A DNA stretch of 64,000 bases from the NCBI RefSeq assembly GCF_035784015.1, contig NZ_JALKOW010000003.1, one strand, 5' to 3'. Position 1 is the first letter of the stretch. Every line of letters begins with the position of its first letter. This document shows positions 17,312 through 26,612 of this stretch, piece by piece. This stretch comes from Comamonas sp009360615 (GTDB lineage Bacteria; Pseudomonadota; Gammaproteobacteria; Burkholderiales; Burkholderiaceae_C). Both the position numbers and the translations under genes were made by a program. The notes beneath the pieces are model-generated. The model had not been told where the DNA came from and did no database searches. It worked only from the letters and a program-made list of their open reading frames with translations.

Positions 17312-19672
17312 TCAGCTCTTCCAGGGGCAGTCATCCTGCCCCAGCAAAGCTTCGGCATAACGCAGATCCTGGACGCGCAGCCACAGCCCGTTCATGCCCT
17401 GACGCAGAGGCTCGACGGCAGCACGCTGCCAGGTCTGTGCCACCACCAGCTGGCGCGCAGCCACCGGTTCGGCCCGGATCTCGGGAGCCGTGTTCGCTTC
17501 ACCCTGCTGCACATCAGCATCCGGCAGGGGCAGATCCTGCCAATGCAGTCCCTGGGCATCCCAGCCCTGCAGCACCGGCATGCGCGCCTTGAGGGTCAGC
17601 GTGCGCACTTCCTTTTCCACGGGGTTGAGCCAGTGCAGCTGCCATTGACCCAGCTCGCCATGGCGGGTCTCCACCGGCTCCAGCAAGGCCCAGCCTTCGC
17701 CTGAAGGATGGGGGCAGGCACAGGGCCCGACACCGCAGAACGCCAGTCCGCTGCGCGTCATGATCACGCCGTCCTTGCGAGGTTCATCATGCTGCCAATC
17801 GTGGTTGACGCGCTCGTTCACGCCGCCCCACCACCAGACGGTGTCGCCGCGCACATCGTCGCGCCAGACATAGTCGCCGTCGGCGCAGGGATGCTGGATC
17901 TGTCTCACCTCCCGCCAGCGCGGCAGCAGCTGCCAGCGCCCTTGCGCATCGGGTGCCAGTTCACGCTCGGAGTAAAGCGGTCGCCAGTCGGGTCTTGCCA
18001 GATGGCTGGCCGATACGGACTGCAGAGGCCAGCGCCAGGATGCGGTCGAGGGGTCCCAGTCCTTGTCGGCCAGACTGGCCGTCAGCGCCAGCACGCGCAG
18101 GCGAGCGGCCATACCGCCCTTGACCGACGGCACAGCGGCCAGCCGCACCACGGGCCAGGGCAGGTCCACGCCTTGCAGGCGCTCCCCGTCCCAGACCTGC
18201 AGGCTGCCGCTGCCACCGCGAATCGGTGCACGGCCGTGCGGCATGAGAATCGCCCAGCGTCCCTGCACGATCACATGTTCCAGTGCCCAGGTGCCGGGCA
18301 AATGGCGTTCGCCCCATTGCAGGTTGTAGGCCGCCGTTTCGCCCAGCTCCTCCCGGGCCGGCTTGGACAGGGTCCAGATCAGGCGCTGCCCCTTGAGCAG
18401 CTCGCTCTGCGCGCGCCACAGCGCGGGCTGCGACGGATCACGCAGCCAGTCGAAACACAGGGGAAGCGAGGGTTTGAGGATGGGCAGGCCATCGCGCCGA
18501 TGGGCAGCGCAGACATCCACCTCGCTCATGGCGCAGCTGATGCTGGTGCCATCGTGCAGGCGCTCGGTCTCGGGCATATCGAGCTGCACCTTCTGCAGCA
18601 GCAGCTCATTGAGCCAGCTCAGCGGCAAAACCGCTGGCACTTGCGGCTCGCTCGGCGGCTCAAGATCCGGCAGGCCCAGGGCCCAGGGCTTGCGATCCTC
18701 GGGCAACAGCTGCGGCCATTGCTGCCAGCCTCGCTCCAGGGTCCAGACAGCCAGCCGCAGGCTGGCCTGGCTGGCATCGCCCTGGGCAGGGTAGGCATAG
18801 AGCGCAAAGGCCTGGGCATCGGCACGCCAGACCATGCTGTGGCTCTCGTCGAGCACCCAGGGCTGGGCAGCCTCACCCAGCATCAGCTGCCAGTGCGGAT
18901 TCTGCAGCGGAGCCATCGGGTAGCGCAGCTTGCGCAGCGAAGCCGGCCAGTGACGCTGCAGCAGCACCGGCGGCACCGGGGTGGGCTGAGCCGGTTGCGG
19001 CAGCGTCGGCATGGCCCGGGCGACTTCGGCCGGCAGGCAGTCTGCCGGCACCCAGAGATCCACCACCTGCAGCAGGGGCTGCGGCTGCGCCTCCATGTGT
19101 TCGCCCAGCCAGGCCTCGAAGCTGGCATCGGACATGATCACATGCGCGTCGTCGGCAATGCCGCTTTCGTTGATGCTCTCGCCGCTCCAGCGCGGCATGC
19201 GCCAGTGGATGGCGTCGAGCAGCTCGCCTTCCGGCCTGCCGATCACCCAGCTGCGGCGTGATTTGCGGTCGACCAGATGGGCGCTCTCGCTGTCATAAAA
19301 GCCCGTGCGCAGCCAGCGCCCGTCGTAGGAGGTGTGCATGTCCATCTCCCAGACATGGGGCAGATAGACGCCGTCCGCACACAGCACATCGCCATAGATG
19401 GGACCGCCCATGCCGCGCTCGCCCTGGGGACGGAAATTCACATCGCGGCTGGACTCCGACGCCATATCCGCCATGTCCGCCTGCGCTTGATCGGAGGGTG
19501 CCTGCGCCGCAGCCTCCGACGCGGTTCCGGTCCGGGCCACGGACGGCTCGGCCGCCTGCCCGGCAGTTGCAGACGGTACGGGTCTGGAGTCCGCGCGCAA
19601 ACGCGAGATCAGCCAGATCAGCAAACACAGGGCCAGCGCCGCAATGGCGATCAGGGTCAGCACAACACTCAT
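17312..19672 (-). CDS. Membrane-anchored tryptophan-rich protein of unknown function
   Basis: 786 residues; I do not recognise the family. Residues 2-24 (VVLTLIAIAALALCLLIWLI) form an N-terminal membrane anchor, followed by an Ala/Pro/Glu-rich linker to about residue 80 and then a large, probably periplasmic, domain. By hand count about 44 residues are tryptophan (over 5%). They are spread through short repeating strands (RWLRTGFYDS, VWRADAQAFALYAYP, VWWWGGVN), which suggests a beta-propeller or beta-sandwich. Five clustered cysteines (CADGDY, CGVGPCACP) lie near the C-terminal third. It lies downstream of the chemoreceptor gene on the same strand but after a terminator. Confidence 0.75.
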   Translation of the reverse strand: MSVVLTLIAIAALALCLLIWLISRLRADSRPVPSATAGQAAEPSVARTGTASEAAAQAPSDQAQADMADMASESSRDVNFRPQGERGMGGPIYGDVLCADGVYLPHVWEMDMHTSYDGRWLRTGFYDSESAHLVDRKSRRSWVIGRPEGELLDAIHWRMPRWSGESINESGIADDAHVIMSDASFEAWLGEHMEAQPQPLLQVVDLWVPADCLPAEVARAMPTLPQPAQPTPVPPVLLQRHWPASLRKLRYPMAPLQNPHWQLMLGEAAQPWVLDESHSMVWRADAQAFALYAYPAQGDASQASLRLAVWTLERGWQQWPQLLPEDRKPWALGLPDLEPPSEPQVPAVLPLSWLNELLLQKVQLDMPETERLHDGTSISCAMSEVDVCAAHRRDGLPILKPSLPLCFDWLRDPSQPALWRAQSELLKGQRLIWTLSKPAREELGETAAYNLQWGERHLPGTWALEHVIVQGRWAILMPHGRAPIRGGSGSLQVWDGERLQGVDLPWPVVRLAAVPSVKGGMAARLRVLALTASLADKDWDPSTASWRWPLQSVSASHLARPDWRPLYSERELAPDAQGRWQLLPRWREVRQIQHPCADGDYVWRDDVRGDTVWWWGGVNERVNHDWQHDEPRKDGVIMTRSGLAFCGVGPCACPHPSGEGWALLEPVETRHGELGQWQLHWLNPVEKEVRTLTLKARMPVLQGWDAQGLHWQDLPLPDADVQQGEANTAPEIRAEPVAARQLVVAQTWQRAAVEPLRQGMNGLWLRVQDLRYAEALLGQDDCPWKS

Positions 19673-19699
19673 GCCGCAATCCTACCGAAAGCCGGTGTG

Positions 19700-19726
19700 A
19701 AAAAGGCAGCTCCCCGGCTGCCTTTT
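19700..19726 (-). terminator. Terminator after the chemoreceptor gene
   Basis: A perfect 10-bp stem AAAAGGCAGC/GCTGCCTTTT with loop TCCCCG. On the minus strand it ends in a T5 run. It separates the chemoreceptor transcript from the downstream unknown gene. Confidence 0.75.
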
Positions 19727-19746
19727 CGGAGCAAGACCGCAAAAGC

Positions 19747-21303
19747 CTAGAGAAGGAACACGTCCACCGAACGCTCCAGCGTCCTGGCGCTGTGGCGCAG
19801 CGACTGCGCGGCGCTGGTCGACTGCTCCACCAGGGCGGCATTCTGCTGGGTCACGGAGTCGAGCTGGGCCACGGCCTCGTTGACCTGGGAGATGCCTATC
19901 GATTGTTCGCGCGTGGCAATGCTGATCTGGTGCACCAGGGAGCCGACCTTGTCCACGGCCTGCACCATGCCGTCGATGGTCTGGCCTGCGGCACGCATGC
20001 GCGCATTGCCATCGTTGATGCCGTCGACCGTGCGGTTGATGAGCACGCCAATCTCCTTGGCCGCCTCTGCGCTGCGCTGGGCCAGCGCCCGCACCTCGCC
20101 CGCCACCACGGCAAAGCCGCGCCCCTGCTCTCCGGCCCGCGCCGCTTCCACGGCCGCGTTCAGCGCGAGCAGATTGGTCTGGAAGGCAATGCTCTCGATC
20201 ACACCAATGATTTCGCTCATGCGGGTAGAGGAGCCCCGGATATGTTCCATGGCCAGACCCACTTCGCTGATGGCCGCGCCGCTGCGGCTGGCCACCTTGC
20301 TGCTTTCGTCGCTGGCACCCGCCATGAACTGGGCCGTATCGGCCGTCTGCGACACCGTGCCCGAAATTTCCTCCATCGAGGCTGCCGTCTGCTGCAGGCT
20401 GGTGGCCTGCGACTCGGTACGCCCTGCCAGGTCCAGACTGCTCTGGGCGATTTCATGGGCGGTTCGGGCAAAGCCCTGCACCTCGGTGCGCACATCACCC
20501 ACCACGGCGCGCAGATTGATCTGAATCTGCTGCAGCCTCAGCATCAACGCCCCCACGGCACCGCTGTAGCTCTGGTTGCATTCGGTGCTCAGGTTGCACG
20601 CCGCCACATCGGCCGCAAAGCGGCTGGCGTCCTCCAGCCCGGCCACGCAACGCTGCTGGAAGCGCCACAGCACGAATGCGCCACCTGCCACGAGGCTGGC
20701 AGCACGCCAGCCCCATGCGACCATGCCCTGCCACCCCAGCATATCCGGCAGCATGGCGATCAAGGCCACGATGGCCAGCAACCAGGCCATGCGCGCCACC
20801 AGGCCCACATCCTTGCGCCCGTCCCACCAACCCATCAATCCCAGACGACGCACCGCGCCCGCACGCAGGCGGAAGCTGGCGCGGGCCTGCTTTTCCTCGT
20901 TGCGCATGCGCGCGTACAGTGCTTCGGCCTCTGCCACTTCAGCTGCCGAAGGCTTGGTACGCACCGACAGGTAGCCGCTGGGTTTACCGCCCTCCATGAT
21001 GGGCGTCACATTGGCGCGTACCCAGTAATGGTCGCCGTTCTTGCGGCGGTTCTTGACCAGCGCCGTCCAGGGATAGCCATGGGCGATGGTGCGCCACATG
21101 TCCTTGAAGGCCGCTGCCGGCATGTCGGGATGGCGGATCAGGTTGTGCGGCTGACCGATCAGCTCCTCATAGGCATAGCCGCTGACGCGCACGAATGCGG
21201 GATTGCAATGCAAGATCTCGCCCTTGGTGTTGGTGCTGGAGACCAGCAGCTCGTCGCCCGGAAAGTCGTAGTTCTGTTGAGATACCGGCAGGTTCAGGCG
21301 CAT
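19747..21303 (-). CDS. Methyl-accepting chemotaxis protein with N-terminal PAS domain (Aer-like)
   Basis: 518-residue chemoreceptor. An N-terminal PAS domain (about residues 15-120; NPAFVRVSGYAYEELIGQPHNLIRHPDMP) resembles the FAD-binding PAS of E. coli Aer. Two closely spaced membrane segments lie near residues 170-215, then a short HAMP-like region and a signalling domain with the hairpin tip FQTNLLALNAAVEAARAGEQGRGFAVV, split here by one coiled coil on each side. It has no periplasmic sensor, so energy or redox taxis is likely. ATG 21303 was chosen over the upstream GTG because GGAGGAG lies 8 nt before it. Confidence 0.92.
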   Translation of the reverse strand: MRLNLPVSQQNYDFPGDELLVSSTNTKGEILHCNPAFVRVSGYAYEELIGQPHNLIRHPDMPAAAFKDMWRTIAHGYPWTALVKNRRKNGDHYWVRANVTPIMEGGKPSGYLSVRTKPSAAEVAEAEALYARMRNEEKQARASFRLRAGAVRRLGLMGWWDGRKDVGLVARMAWLLAIVALIAMLPDMLGWQGMVAWGWRAASLVAGGAFVLWRFQQRCVAGLEDASRFAADVAACNLSTECNQSYSGAVGALMLRLQQIQINLRAVVGDVRTEVQGFARTAHEIAQSSLDLAGRTESQATSLQQTAASMEEISGTVSQTADTAQFMAGASDESSKVASRSGAAISEVGLAMEHIRGSSTRMSEIIGVIESIAFQTNLLALNAAVEAARAGEQGRGFAVVAGEVRALAQRSAEAAKEIGVLINRTVDGINDGNARMRAAGQTIDGMVQAVDKVGSLVHQISIATREQSIGISQVNEAVAQLDSVTQQNAALVEQSTSAAQSLRHSARTLERSVDVFLL

Positions 21304-21439
21304 GCTTTGCACTCCTCCAATAGGCCTATGTAGTTTTTGTTCGAGAGTGAGCGATCAGGCATCCGTCGACAGCTGGTTACCCAGATACACAAATTCACAC
21401 AGGGATCATCGCACAGCGAGGACTCCCGTGGCCCCCTGC

Positions 21440-22696
21440 TCAGAACAGAGATGCGGTATAGGGATCCGAATTCTTGACGGAGGTCAAACCATGAGGCCTG
21501 AGCAGCAACTCCCTGGCCACCGGGTCTCTGGCGCTGGCCTGCCAGAGCGGCTCGGCAATCAGGCCCGAGACCTTGACCCCTAGCAACCTGATGCGCTTGC
21601 CCAGCGGCACGCGCTTGAGGCACTGGCCTGCAGCCAGACGGATGGCGGCAGCATCCTGTATTGGCAGATTCAGGGTCTGGTCCCGCGTGGCGATCCTGAA
21701 ATCGTCATAGCGAAGCTTGATGCCGACGGTTCGCCCCACATAGCCCTTGCGCCGCAGATCCTCGGCCAGCCGCTCGCACAGATCCGTGAAGATGACACCC
21801 AGCTCTGCCTTGTCACGTACGGCATGCAGATCGCGCTCGAAAGTGGTCTCGCGGCTCATGGACACCGGTTCGCTCTCGGTCACCACTGCCCGCTCGTCCC
21901 GCCCCCAGGCCGACTCGTGCAACCAGTGGCCATAGCTCTTGCCAAACCAGTGCAGCAGTTGCGGCAGGCTTTGCGCGGCCAGGTCGCCAATGGTTTCGAT
22001 GCCCAGGCTTTTGAGCTTGGCATCGGCCTTGGGGCCGATCCCGTTGACCTTGCGACAGGGCAGCGGCCAGATCCGGCTTTGCAAGTCTTCAGGCTGGACG
22101 ATGGAGATGCCGTTGGGCTTGTTGAACTCGCTGGCCATCTTGGCCAGCAGCTTGTTGGGCGCCACTCCGACCGAGCAGGTCAGACCCGTGGCATCGAAGA
22201 TGGATTTCTGGATCAGCCGGGCCAGTACGCGCCCGCCTTCACGCTGCCCCCCGGGCACGTCGGTGAAGTCGACGTAGACCTCGTCCACGCCGCGGTTCTC
22301 CATGATCGGCGCAATCGACACGATGATCTCTTTGAAGGCCCGCGAAAAGCGCCGGTACTCGGCAAAGTCCACGGGCAGAAGAATCGCCTGAGGGCACAGC
22401 CTTGCAGCCTTCATCATGCCCATGGCCGAGCCCACTCCGAACTGGCGGGCCGCGTAGGTGGCCGTGGTGATCACGCCGCGCCCCGTGTAATCACGCAGCA
22501 GCGGGAAATCCGCTACCGGAATCTCGGATAACGGCCGCCCCGCATGGCGCGCCAGCAGCGCTTCGTCAAAGCTGCGCCGGCCGCCACCGATCACCACTGG
22601 CAGGCCCTTGAGCTGCGGGTAGCGCAGCAGCTCCACGGAAGCGTAGAACGCATCCATGTCCAGATGCGCTATGCGCCTGGGCCTGGCCTCGGTCAT
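21440..22696 (-). CDS. dinB: DNA polymerase IV (Y family)
   Basis: 418-residue error-prone translesion polymerase. The catalytic carboxylate motif DMDAFYASVE lies near the N-terminus, the second motif is VDEVYVDFTDV, and helix-hairpin-helix residues are in NGIGPKADAKLKSLGI. The little-finger domain follows, up to about residue 355. The usual C-terminal clamp-binding peptide is not obvious; the protein ends DPYTASLF. A GTG six codons upstream (22714) is an alternative start. I see no LexA box (CTGT-N8-ACAG) in the 165-bp upstream gap. Confidence 0.93.
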   Translation of the reverse strand: MTEARPRRIAHLDMDAFYASVELLRYPQLKGLPVVIGGGRRSFDEALLARHAGRPLSEIPVADFPLLRDYTGRGVITTATYAARQFGVGSAMGMMKAARLCPQAILLPVDFAEYRRFSRAFKEIIVSIAPIMENRGVDEVYVDFTDVPGGQREGGRVLARLIQKSIFDATGLTCSVGVAPNKLLAKMASEFNKPNGISIVQPEDLQSRIWPLPCRKVNGIGPKADAKLKSLGIETIGDLAAQSLPQLLHWFGKSYGHWLHESAWGRDERAVVTESEPVSMSRETTFERDLHAVRDKAELGVIFTDLCERLAEDLRRKGYVGRTVGIKLRYDDFRIATRDQTLNLPIQDAAAIRLAAGQCLKRVPLGKRIRLLGVKVSGLIAEPLWQASARDPVARELLLRPHGLTSVKNSDPYTASLF

Positions 22697-22861
22697 GGTG
22701 GAAAGATCGCTCACAGTGCCGATTTTGCCTGGGCTTGCAGGAATCGGCCTCCCCGTCTACAGCATACGCCACGCACACGCACGGGAAAGCCGCAAGCAGC
22801 GCCACCCCCGCAGACTTGCCCCAGCCCCTGACGCACAGAGAGGGAGACGTCGCAAACGGTC

Positions 22862-24382
22862 TCAGGACGGAACCTTGCCCCGCTTGATGTCTTCCAGCTC
22901 GTCAAAACGCATATCGGCATAGCGGACCCAGGTCTTGCGCTTGACCAGCCAATAGCCCAGCCAGAACAGCAGGAACAGCGGAATGCCCAGATAGGTCGAC
23001 ACCACGCCGCCCCAATCGATGCGATCTTCCAGGAAGGCCTGGTAGTTCTGGCCCAGCGTCACCACCAGACACAGCACAAAGGCGAAGATGGGACCGAAGG
23101 GGAAGGCGCCGGCCTTGTAGGGCAGCAGGCCCACATCATGGCCATGCATGACATAGCCGCGACGGAAGCGGTAGTGGCTGACGGCAATGCCCAGCCAGAC
23201 GATGAACTCCGTCATGCCAGCCAGATTCAGCAGCCAGATATAGACGGCCTGCGGGCTGTAGAGCGAGGAAAACAGGCACAGGCTGGCGACCAGCGTGCTG
23301 CCGATCAATGCCACCAGCGGCACGCCGTTCTGGGTCAGCCGGGAGAAGATGCGCGGCGCATTGCCCTCGGTCGCCATGTTGTAGAGCATGCGCGTGGCCG
23401 CATACATGCCCGAGTTGCCGGCCGACAGCACCGAGGTCAGAATCACCGCATTCATGACCGTGGCCGCCGACAGCAGACCCGCGTGCTGGAACACCAGGGT
23501 GAACGGGCTCACGGCGATATCGGCCACATCGGTGCGCAGCAGTTGCGGATCGGTGTAAGGAATCAGAAAACCGATGACGATAATGGCCAGCACATAGAAC
23601 AGCAGGATGCGCCAGAACACCTGACGGATGGCACGCGGCACGTTCTCGCGCGGATTCTCGGACTCGCCCGCCGCCACGCCCACCAGCTCCGTGCCCTGGA
23701 AGGAATAGGCCACGATCATGGCCACACCCACAAAGGTCGCGAAATTGCCGACGAACGGCGCATCGCCCGTGGTCCAGTTCTCGAAACCGGGCACATGACC
23801 GTTGCGGATGATGCCGGACAGAATCAGCACGCCGGTGACCAGGAAGGCCACGACGGCCAGCACCTTGATCAGCGCGAACCAGTACTCGGCCTCGGCAAAG
23901 CCGCGCGCGGAAAACGCATTCAGCCCCACCATCAGCAACAGGAACAGGCCGCTCCAGAGGATGCCCGGCACATCGGGGAACCAGTAGGCCATGACCAGCT
24001 GCGAGGCCACCAGGTCCACCGCCACCACCACGGCCCAGCTGAACCAGAAGTTCCAGCCCAGCGCAAAGCCGAAGCCACGGTCCACATAGCGCGAGGCATA
24101 GGTCGAGAAGGAACCGGCCACAGGCATGAAGGCGGCCAGCTCTCCCAGGCTGGTCATGATGTAGTAGACCATGATGCCGATGAGCAGATAGGTGAGCACG
24201 GCACCGCCGGGCCCGATCTGGGCGATGGCCGATCCGGACGCCACGAACAGGCCCGTGCCGATGGCGCCGCCAATGGCGATCATGCTCAGGTGGCGCTGCT
24301 TGAGCACCCGGTGCAGGCGGGGCTGGTTATCGTCACCATCGCCAGGCTGCGCGAGCGGCTGGCTTGAGTTGGGTTGGGACAT
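22862..24382 (-). CDS. lysP: Lysine-specific permease
   Basis: 506-residue APC-family inner-membrane importer with about 12 membrane segments. It matches E. coli LysP along its whole length: MIAIGGAIGTGLFVASG near residue 36, the AVDLVASQLVMAYWFPD segment, FQGTELVGVAAGESENP, SVLSAGNSGMYAATRMLY and LGQNYQAFLEDRIDWGG. The start was set at ATG 24380-24382 (MSQPNSSQ); the longer frame upstream is cysteine-rich and not permease-like. The 165 bp between its stop and dinB show no clear terminator. I see no lysine riboswitch upstream. Confidence 0.9.
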   Translation of the reverse strand: MSQPNSSQPLAQPGDGDDNQPRLHRVLKQRHLSMIAIGGAIGTGLFVASGSAIAQIGPGGAVLTYLLIGIMVYYIMTSLGELAAFMPVAGSFSTYASRYVDRGFGFALGWNFWFSWAVVVAVDLVASQLVMAYWFPDVPGILWSGLFLLLMVGLNAFSARGFAEAEYWFALIKVLAVVAFLVTGVLILSGIIRNGHVPGFENWTTGDAPFVGNFATFVGVAMIVAYSFQGTELVGVAAGESENPRENVPRAIRQVFWRILLFYVLAIIVIGFLIPYTDPQLLRTDVADIAVSPFTLVFQHAGLLSAATVMNAVILTSVLSAGNSGMYAATRMLYNMATEGNAPRIFSRLTQNGVPLVALIGSTLVASLCLFSSLYSPQAVYIWLLNLAGMTEFIVWLGIAVSHYRFRRGYVMHGHDVGLLPYKAGAFPFGPIFAFVLCLVVTLGQNYQAFLEDRIDWGGVVSTYLGIPLFLLFWLGYWLVKRKTWVRYADMRFDELEDIKRGKVPS

Positions 24383-24915
24383 AAATGTCTTGTTGTAATG
24401 GTTTGCGCCCATCCGGACCCAACACCCAACCATCCCGCAGGCGCTGCGACAGGCAACGCAAAAAGGCGACCGAGAAGGCCGCGGGCAACAAGGACAAAGG
24501 AACGAAGCCATGACAGCAGAGCGCCTGGCGGATAGGCCAGTTGCATCCTGAATCGGCAGCCACCCCGGTCGGGCGCTTCAATGGCAATGCGGTGATACCG
24601 CCGGGTCCATTGACAGGCAAAGCCGGTATTTTGCCCAAATCCGTCAGGGACCATGCGCTGCCCTGCCAATGCAGGGGCTGGCTCTGGGGCTGCTCGGAGG
24701 CACTTGACAGGGCTTGCTGCCATGAATTGCGAAGCTGCTCGCACCCGAGCAGCCTCACTTTTCAACAAGATCCCGATGAACTCCTTTCAGAGCGCAACAC
24801 AGACGCCATCCAGCAGCATTCGCGCACACATGGCCAGCCCTGACGCAGAAGTCTCGAAAACCCGTATATCCAGACGCCGCCATTCTTCCTACATTGGCCC
24901 GAGGCTCTCAGCCCG
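24383..24915. other. 533-bp gap between lysP and the glycine riboswitch
   Basis: I find no supportable gene here. It must hold the lysP promoter (minus) and the promoter of the riboswitch RNA (plus). One perfect hairpin, GCTGCTCG/CGAGCAGC (24734-24753), is followed by CTCACTTTT and resembles a plus-strand terminator with no gene in front of it. A TACATT at 24890-24895 could be a -10 for the riboswitch transcript, but its -35 is weak. Confidence 0.4.
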
Positions 24916-25124
24916 GCGATGCCGAGAGAGACTGCAGCGCAAACTAGGCGCATGCAGCGCCGAAGGAGCAACCGCCCCGGAAACTCTCAGGCCAAAGGAT
25001 CGGCATCGCTGTCACACACTCTGAAGAATGTCTGGACGCCATCGTCCGCCGGGCATACCGAAGGAGCAAGCGAGCAGCGGCCCAGGGCGCTGCCTCGTGA
25101 ATCTCTCAGGTCCAGAACAGAGGG
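24916..25124 (+). promoter_or_regulatory. Tandem glycine riboswitch
   Basis: Two glycine aptamers in series. Aptamer 1 (24916-25009) has a perfect 10-bp P1, GCGATGCCGA/TCGGCATCGC, and the conserved GCCGAAGGAGCAA and AACTCTCAGGCCAAAGGAT cores. Aptamer 2 (about 25017-25124) has P1 CTCTG/CAGAG with ACCGAAGGAGCAAG and AATCTCTCAGGTCCAGAACAG. A short linker joins them, the classic cooperative architecture. About 60 nt separate it from the ATG of the DadA-like gene, enough for a translational or terminator switch. Confidence 0.93.
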
Positions 25125-25183
25125 GGCGTCCGCTGCGCATGTCGCGCACGGGCTCCACCCCTGACGTGTCTGGAATCTGAATC

Positions 25184-26455
25184 ATGAAGACAATCGCCGT
25201 CATCGGCGGTGGCATCACGGGCGTGACCACCGCCTACGCCCTCGCACGCCGCGGATTTTCCGTCACCCTGTTCGAGAAGCAGCGCTATGCCGCCATGGAG
25301 ACCTCGTTCGCCAATGGCGGCCAGCTCTCGGCCTCGAATGCCGAGGTCTGGACCCACGGGTCCACCATCGTCAAAGGCCTCAAGTGGATGCTCAAGAGTG
25401 ATGCTCCGCTGCTGCTCAACCCCAAGCCCAGCTGGCACAAGATTTCCTGGTTCTGCCAGTTTCTTGCAGCCATCCCCCACTACGAGAAAAACACCGTGGA
25501 AACCGCCAGACTCGCGATTGCGGCGCGCGAGCATCTGTTCGAATGGGCCTCCACCGAAGGCATTGACTTCGATCTGAAGCAAAAAGGCATCCTGCATATC
25601 TATCGCGACCGCACGGGCTTCGAACATGCGGGCAAGGTCTCGCAGTTGCTGGCCCGAGGGGGGCTGGAGCGACGCCCCGTCACGCCCGACGAGATGCGGG
25701 CCATCGAGCCCACGCTGTCGGGCCGGTTCTACGGCGGCTATTTCACCGAAAGCGACTCCACGGGAGACATCCACAAGTTCACCAGCGGCCTGGCCGCCGC
25801 CTGCGAGCGACTGGGCGTGCAATGCCGCTACGGCCAGGAAATCGTGTCGGTGAACAGCAACGGCAAACAGGCCAGCGTGACCGTGCGCCGGGATCTGGAA
25901 ACCGAAACCTCGACTTTCGACGCCATGGTGGTCTGCGCGGGCACGGCCAGCCGTGCCCTGGCCGCCCAGCTGGGCGACAGCGTCAACATCTATCCGGTCA
26001 AGGGCTATTCCATCACGGTCAACCTGACCGACGAAGCCAGCCGCGCCGCGGCTCCCGTGGTGAGCCTGCTGGATGACGAGACCAAGCTGGTCACCAGCCG
26101 CCTGGGCGAGGATCGCTTCCGCGTGGCCGGCACGGCGGAGTTCAACGGCTACAACAAGGACATCCGCGCCGACCGCATCCGCCCCCTCATCGAATGGGTG
26201 CAGCAATGCTTCCCGGGCGTCAGCACGCGCAGCGTCGTGCCCTGGGCGGGCCTGCGCCCCATGATGCCGGACATGCTGCCGCGCGTGGGCCCTGGCAACA
26301 AGCCCTGCGTGTTCTACAACACCGGCCACGGCCACCTGGGCTGGACCTTGTCGGCCATCACCGCCGACATGGTGGCCGATGTCGTGCTGCAGTCCCTGGG
26401 CAGCACCAGCAGGCCGTTCCGGCCGGCCACGCTGACCACCGCCAGCGCCGGATAG
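25184..26455 (+). CDS. dadA: D-amino-acid dehydrogenase / glycine-oxidase-like FAD oxidoreductase (DadA family)
   Basis: 423-residue FAD-dependent amine oxidoreductase. The N-terminal dinucleotide-binding motif is IAVIGGGITGVTTAYALARRG, followed by SFANGGQLSASNAEVWT, typical of DadA. The C-terminal FAD contact is NTGHGHLGWTLSAITADMVAD. DadA oxidises D-amino acids with membrane electron transfer. Glycine is a possible substrate because a glycine riboswitch precedes the gene, so the symbol denotes the family only. The Shine-Dalgarno is weak (GGAA near 25171). It is monocistronic as far as I can see. Confidence 0.85.
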   Translation: MKTIAVIGGGITGVTTAYALARRGFSVTLFEKQRYAAMETSFANGGQLSASNAEVWTHGSTIVKGLKWMLKSDAPLLLNPKPSWHKISWFCQFLAAIPHYEKNTVETARLAIAAREHLFEWASTEGIDFDLKQKGILHIYRDRTGFEHAGKVSQLLARGGLERRPVTPDEMRAIEPTLSGRFYGGYFTESDSTGDIHKFTSGLAAACERLGVQCRYGQEIVSVNSNGKQASVTVRRDLETETSTFDAMVVCAGTASRALAAQLGDSVNIYPVKGYSITVNLTDEASRAAAPVVSLLDDETKLVTSRLGEDRFRVAGTAEFNGYNKDIRADRIRPLIEWVQQCFPGVSTRSVVPWAGLRPMMPDMLPRVGPGNKPCVFYNTGHGHLGWTLSAITADMVADVVLQSLGSTSRPFRPATLTTASAG

Positions 26456-26612
26456 CTGCGTCCAGGAACTGCACCAACCAGCCAGGCCCGGCATCGCGCA
26501 TCGTTGCTGCGAAAAGCTATTGTTTCAGGAGCTGACTGCGCTTTTCCGTGGATGATTTCAAGGACCACTCCCCTTGAAAATGAACACTGCAGAGCGCAGG
26601 CAGCGCTTGATA

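Noticed and set aside
22697..22861. LexA box upstream of dinB
   Set aside because: CTGTAGACGGGGAGGC was noticed on the minus strand, but it lacks the ACAG half of the CTGT-N8-ACAG consensus.
24383..24915. Possible lysine riboswitch upstream of lysP
   Set aside because: The minus-strand sequence lacks the conserved lysine-aptamer core segments as far as I can read; only unrelated hairpins are visible.
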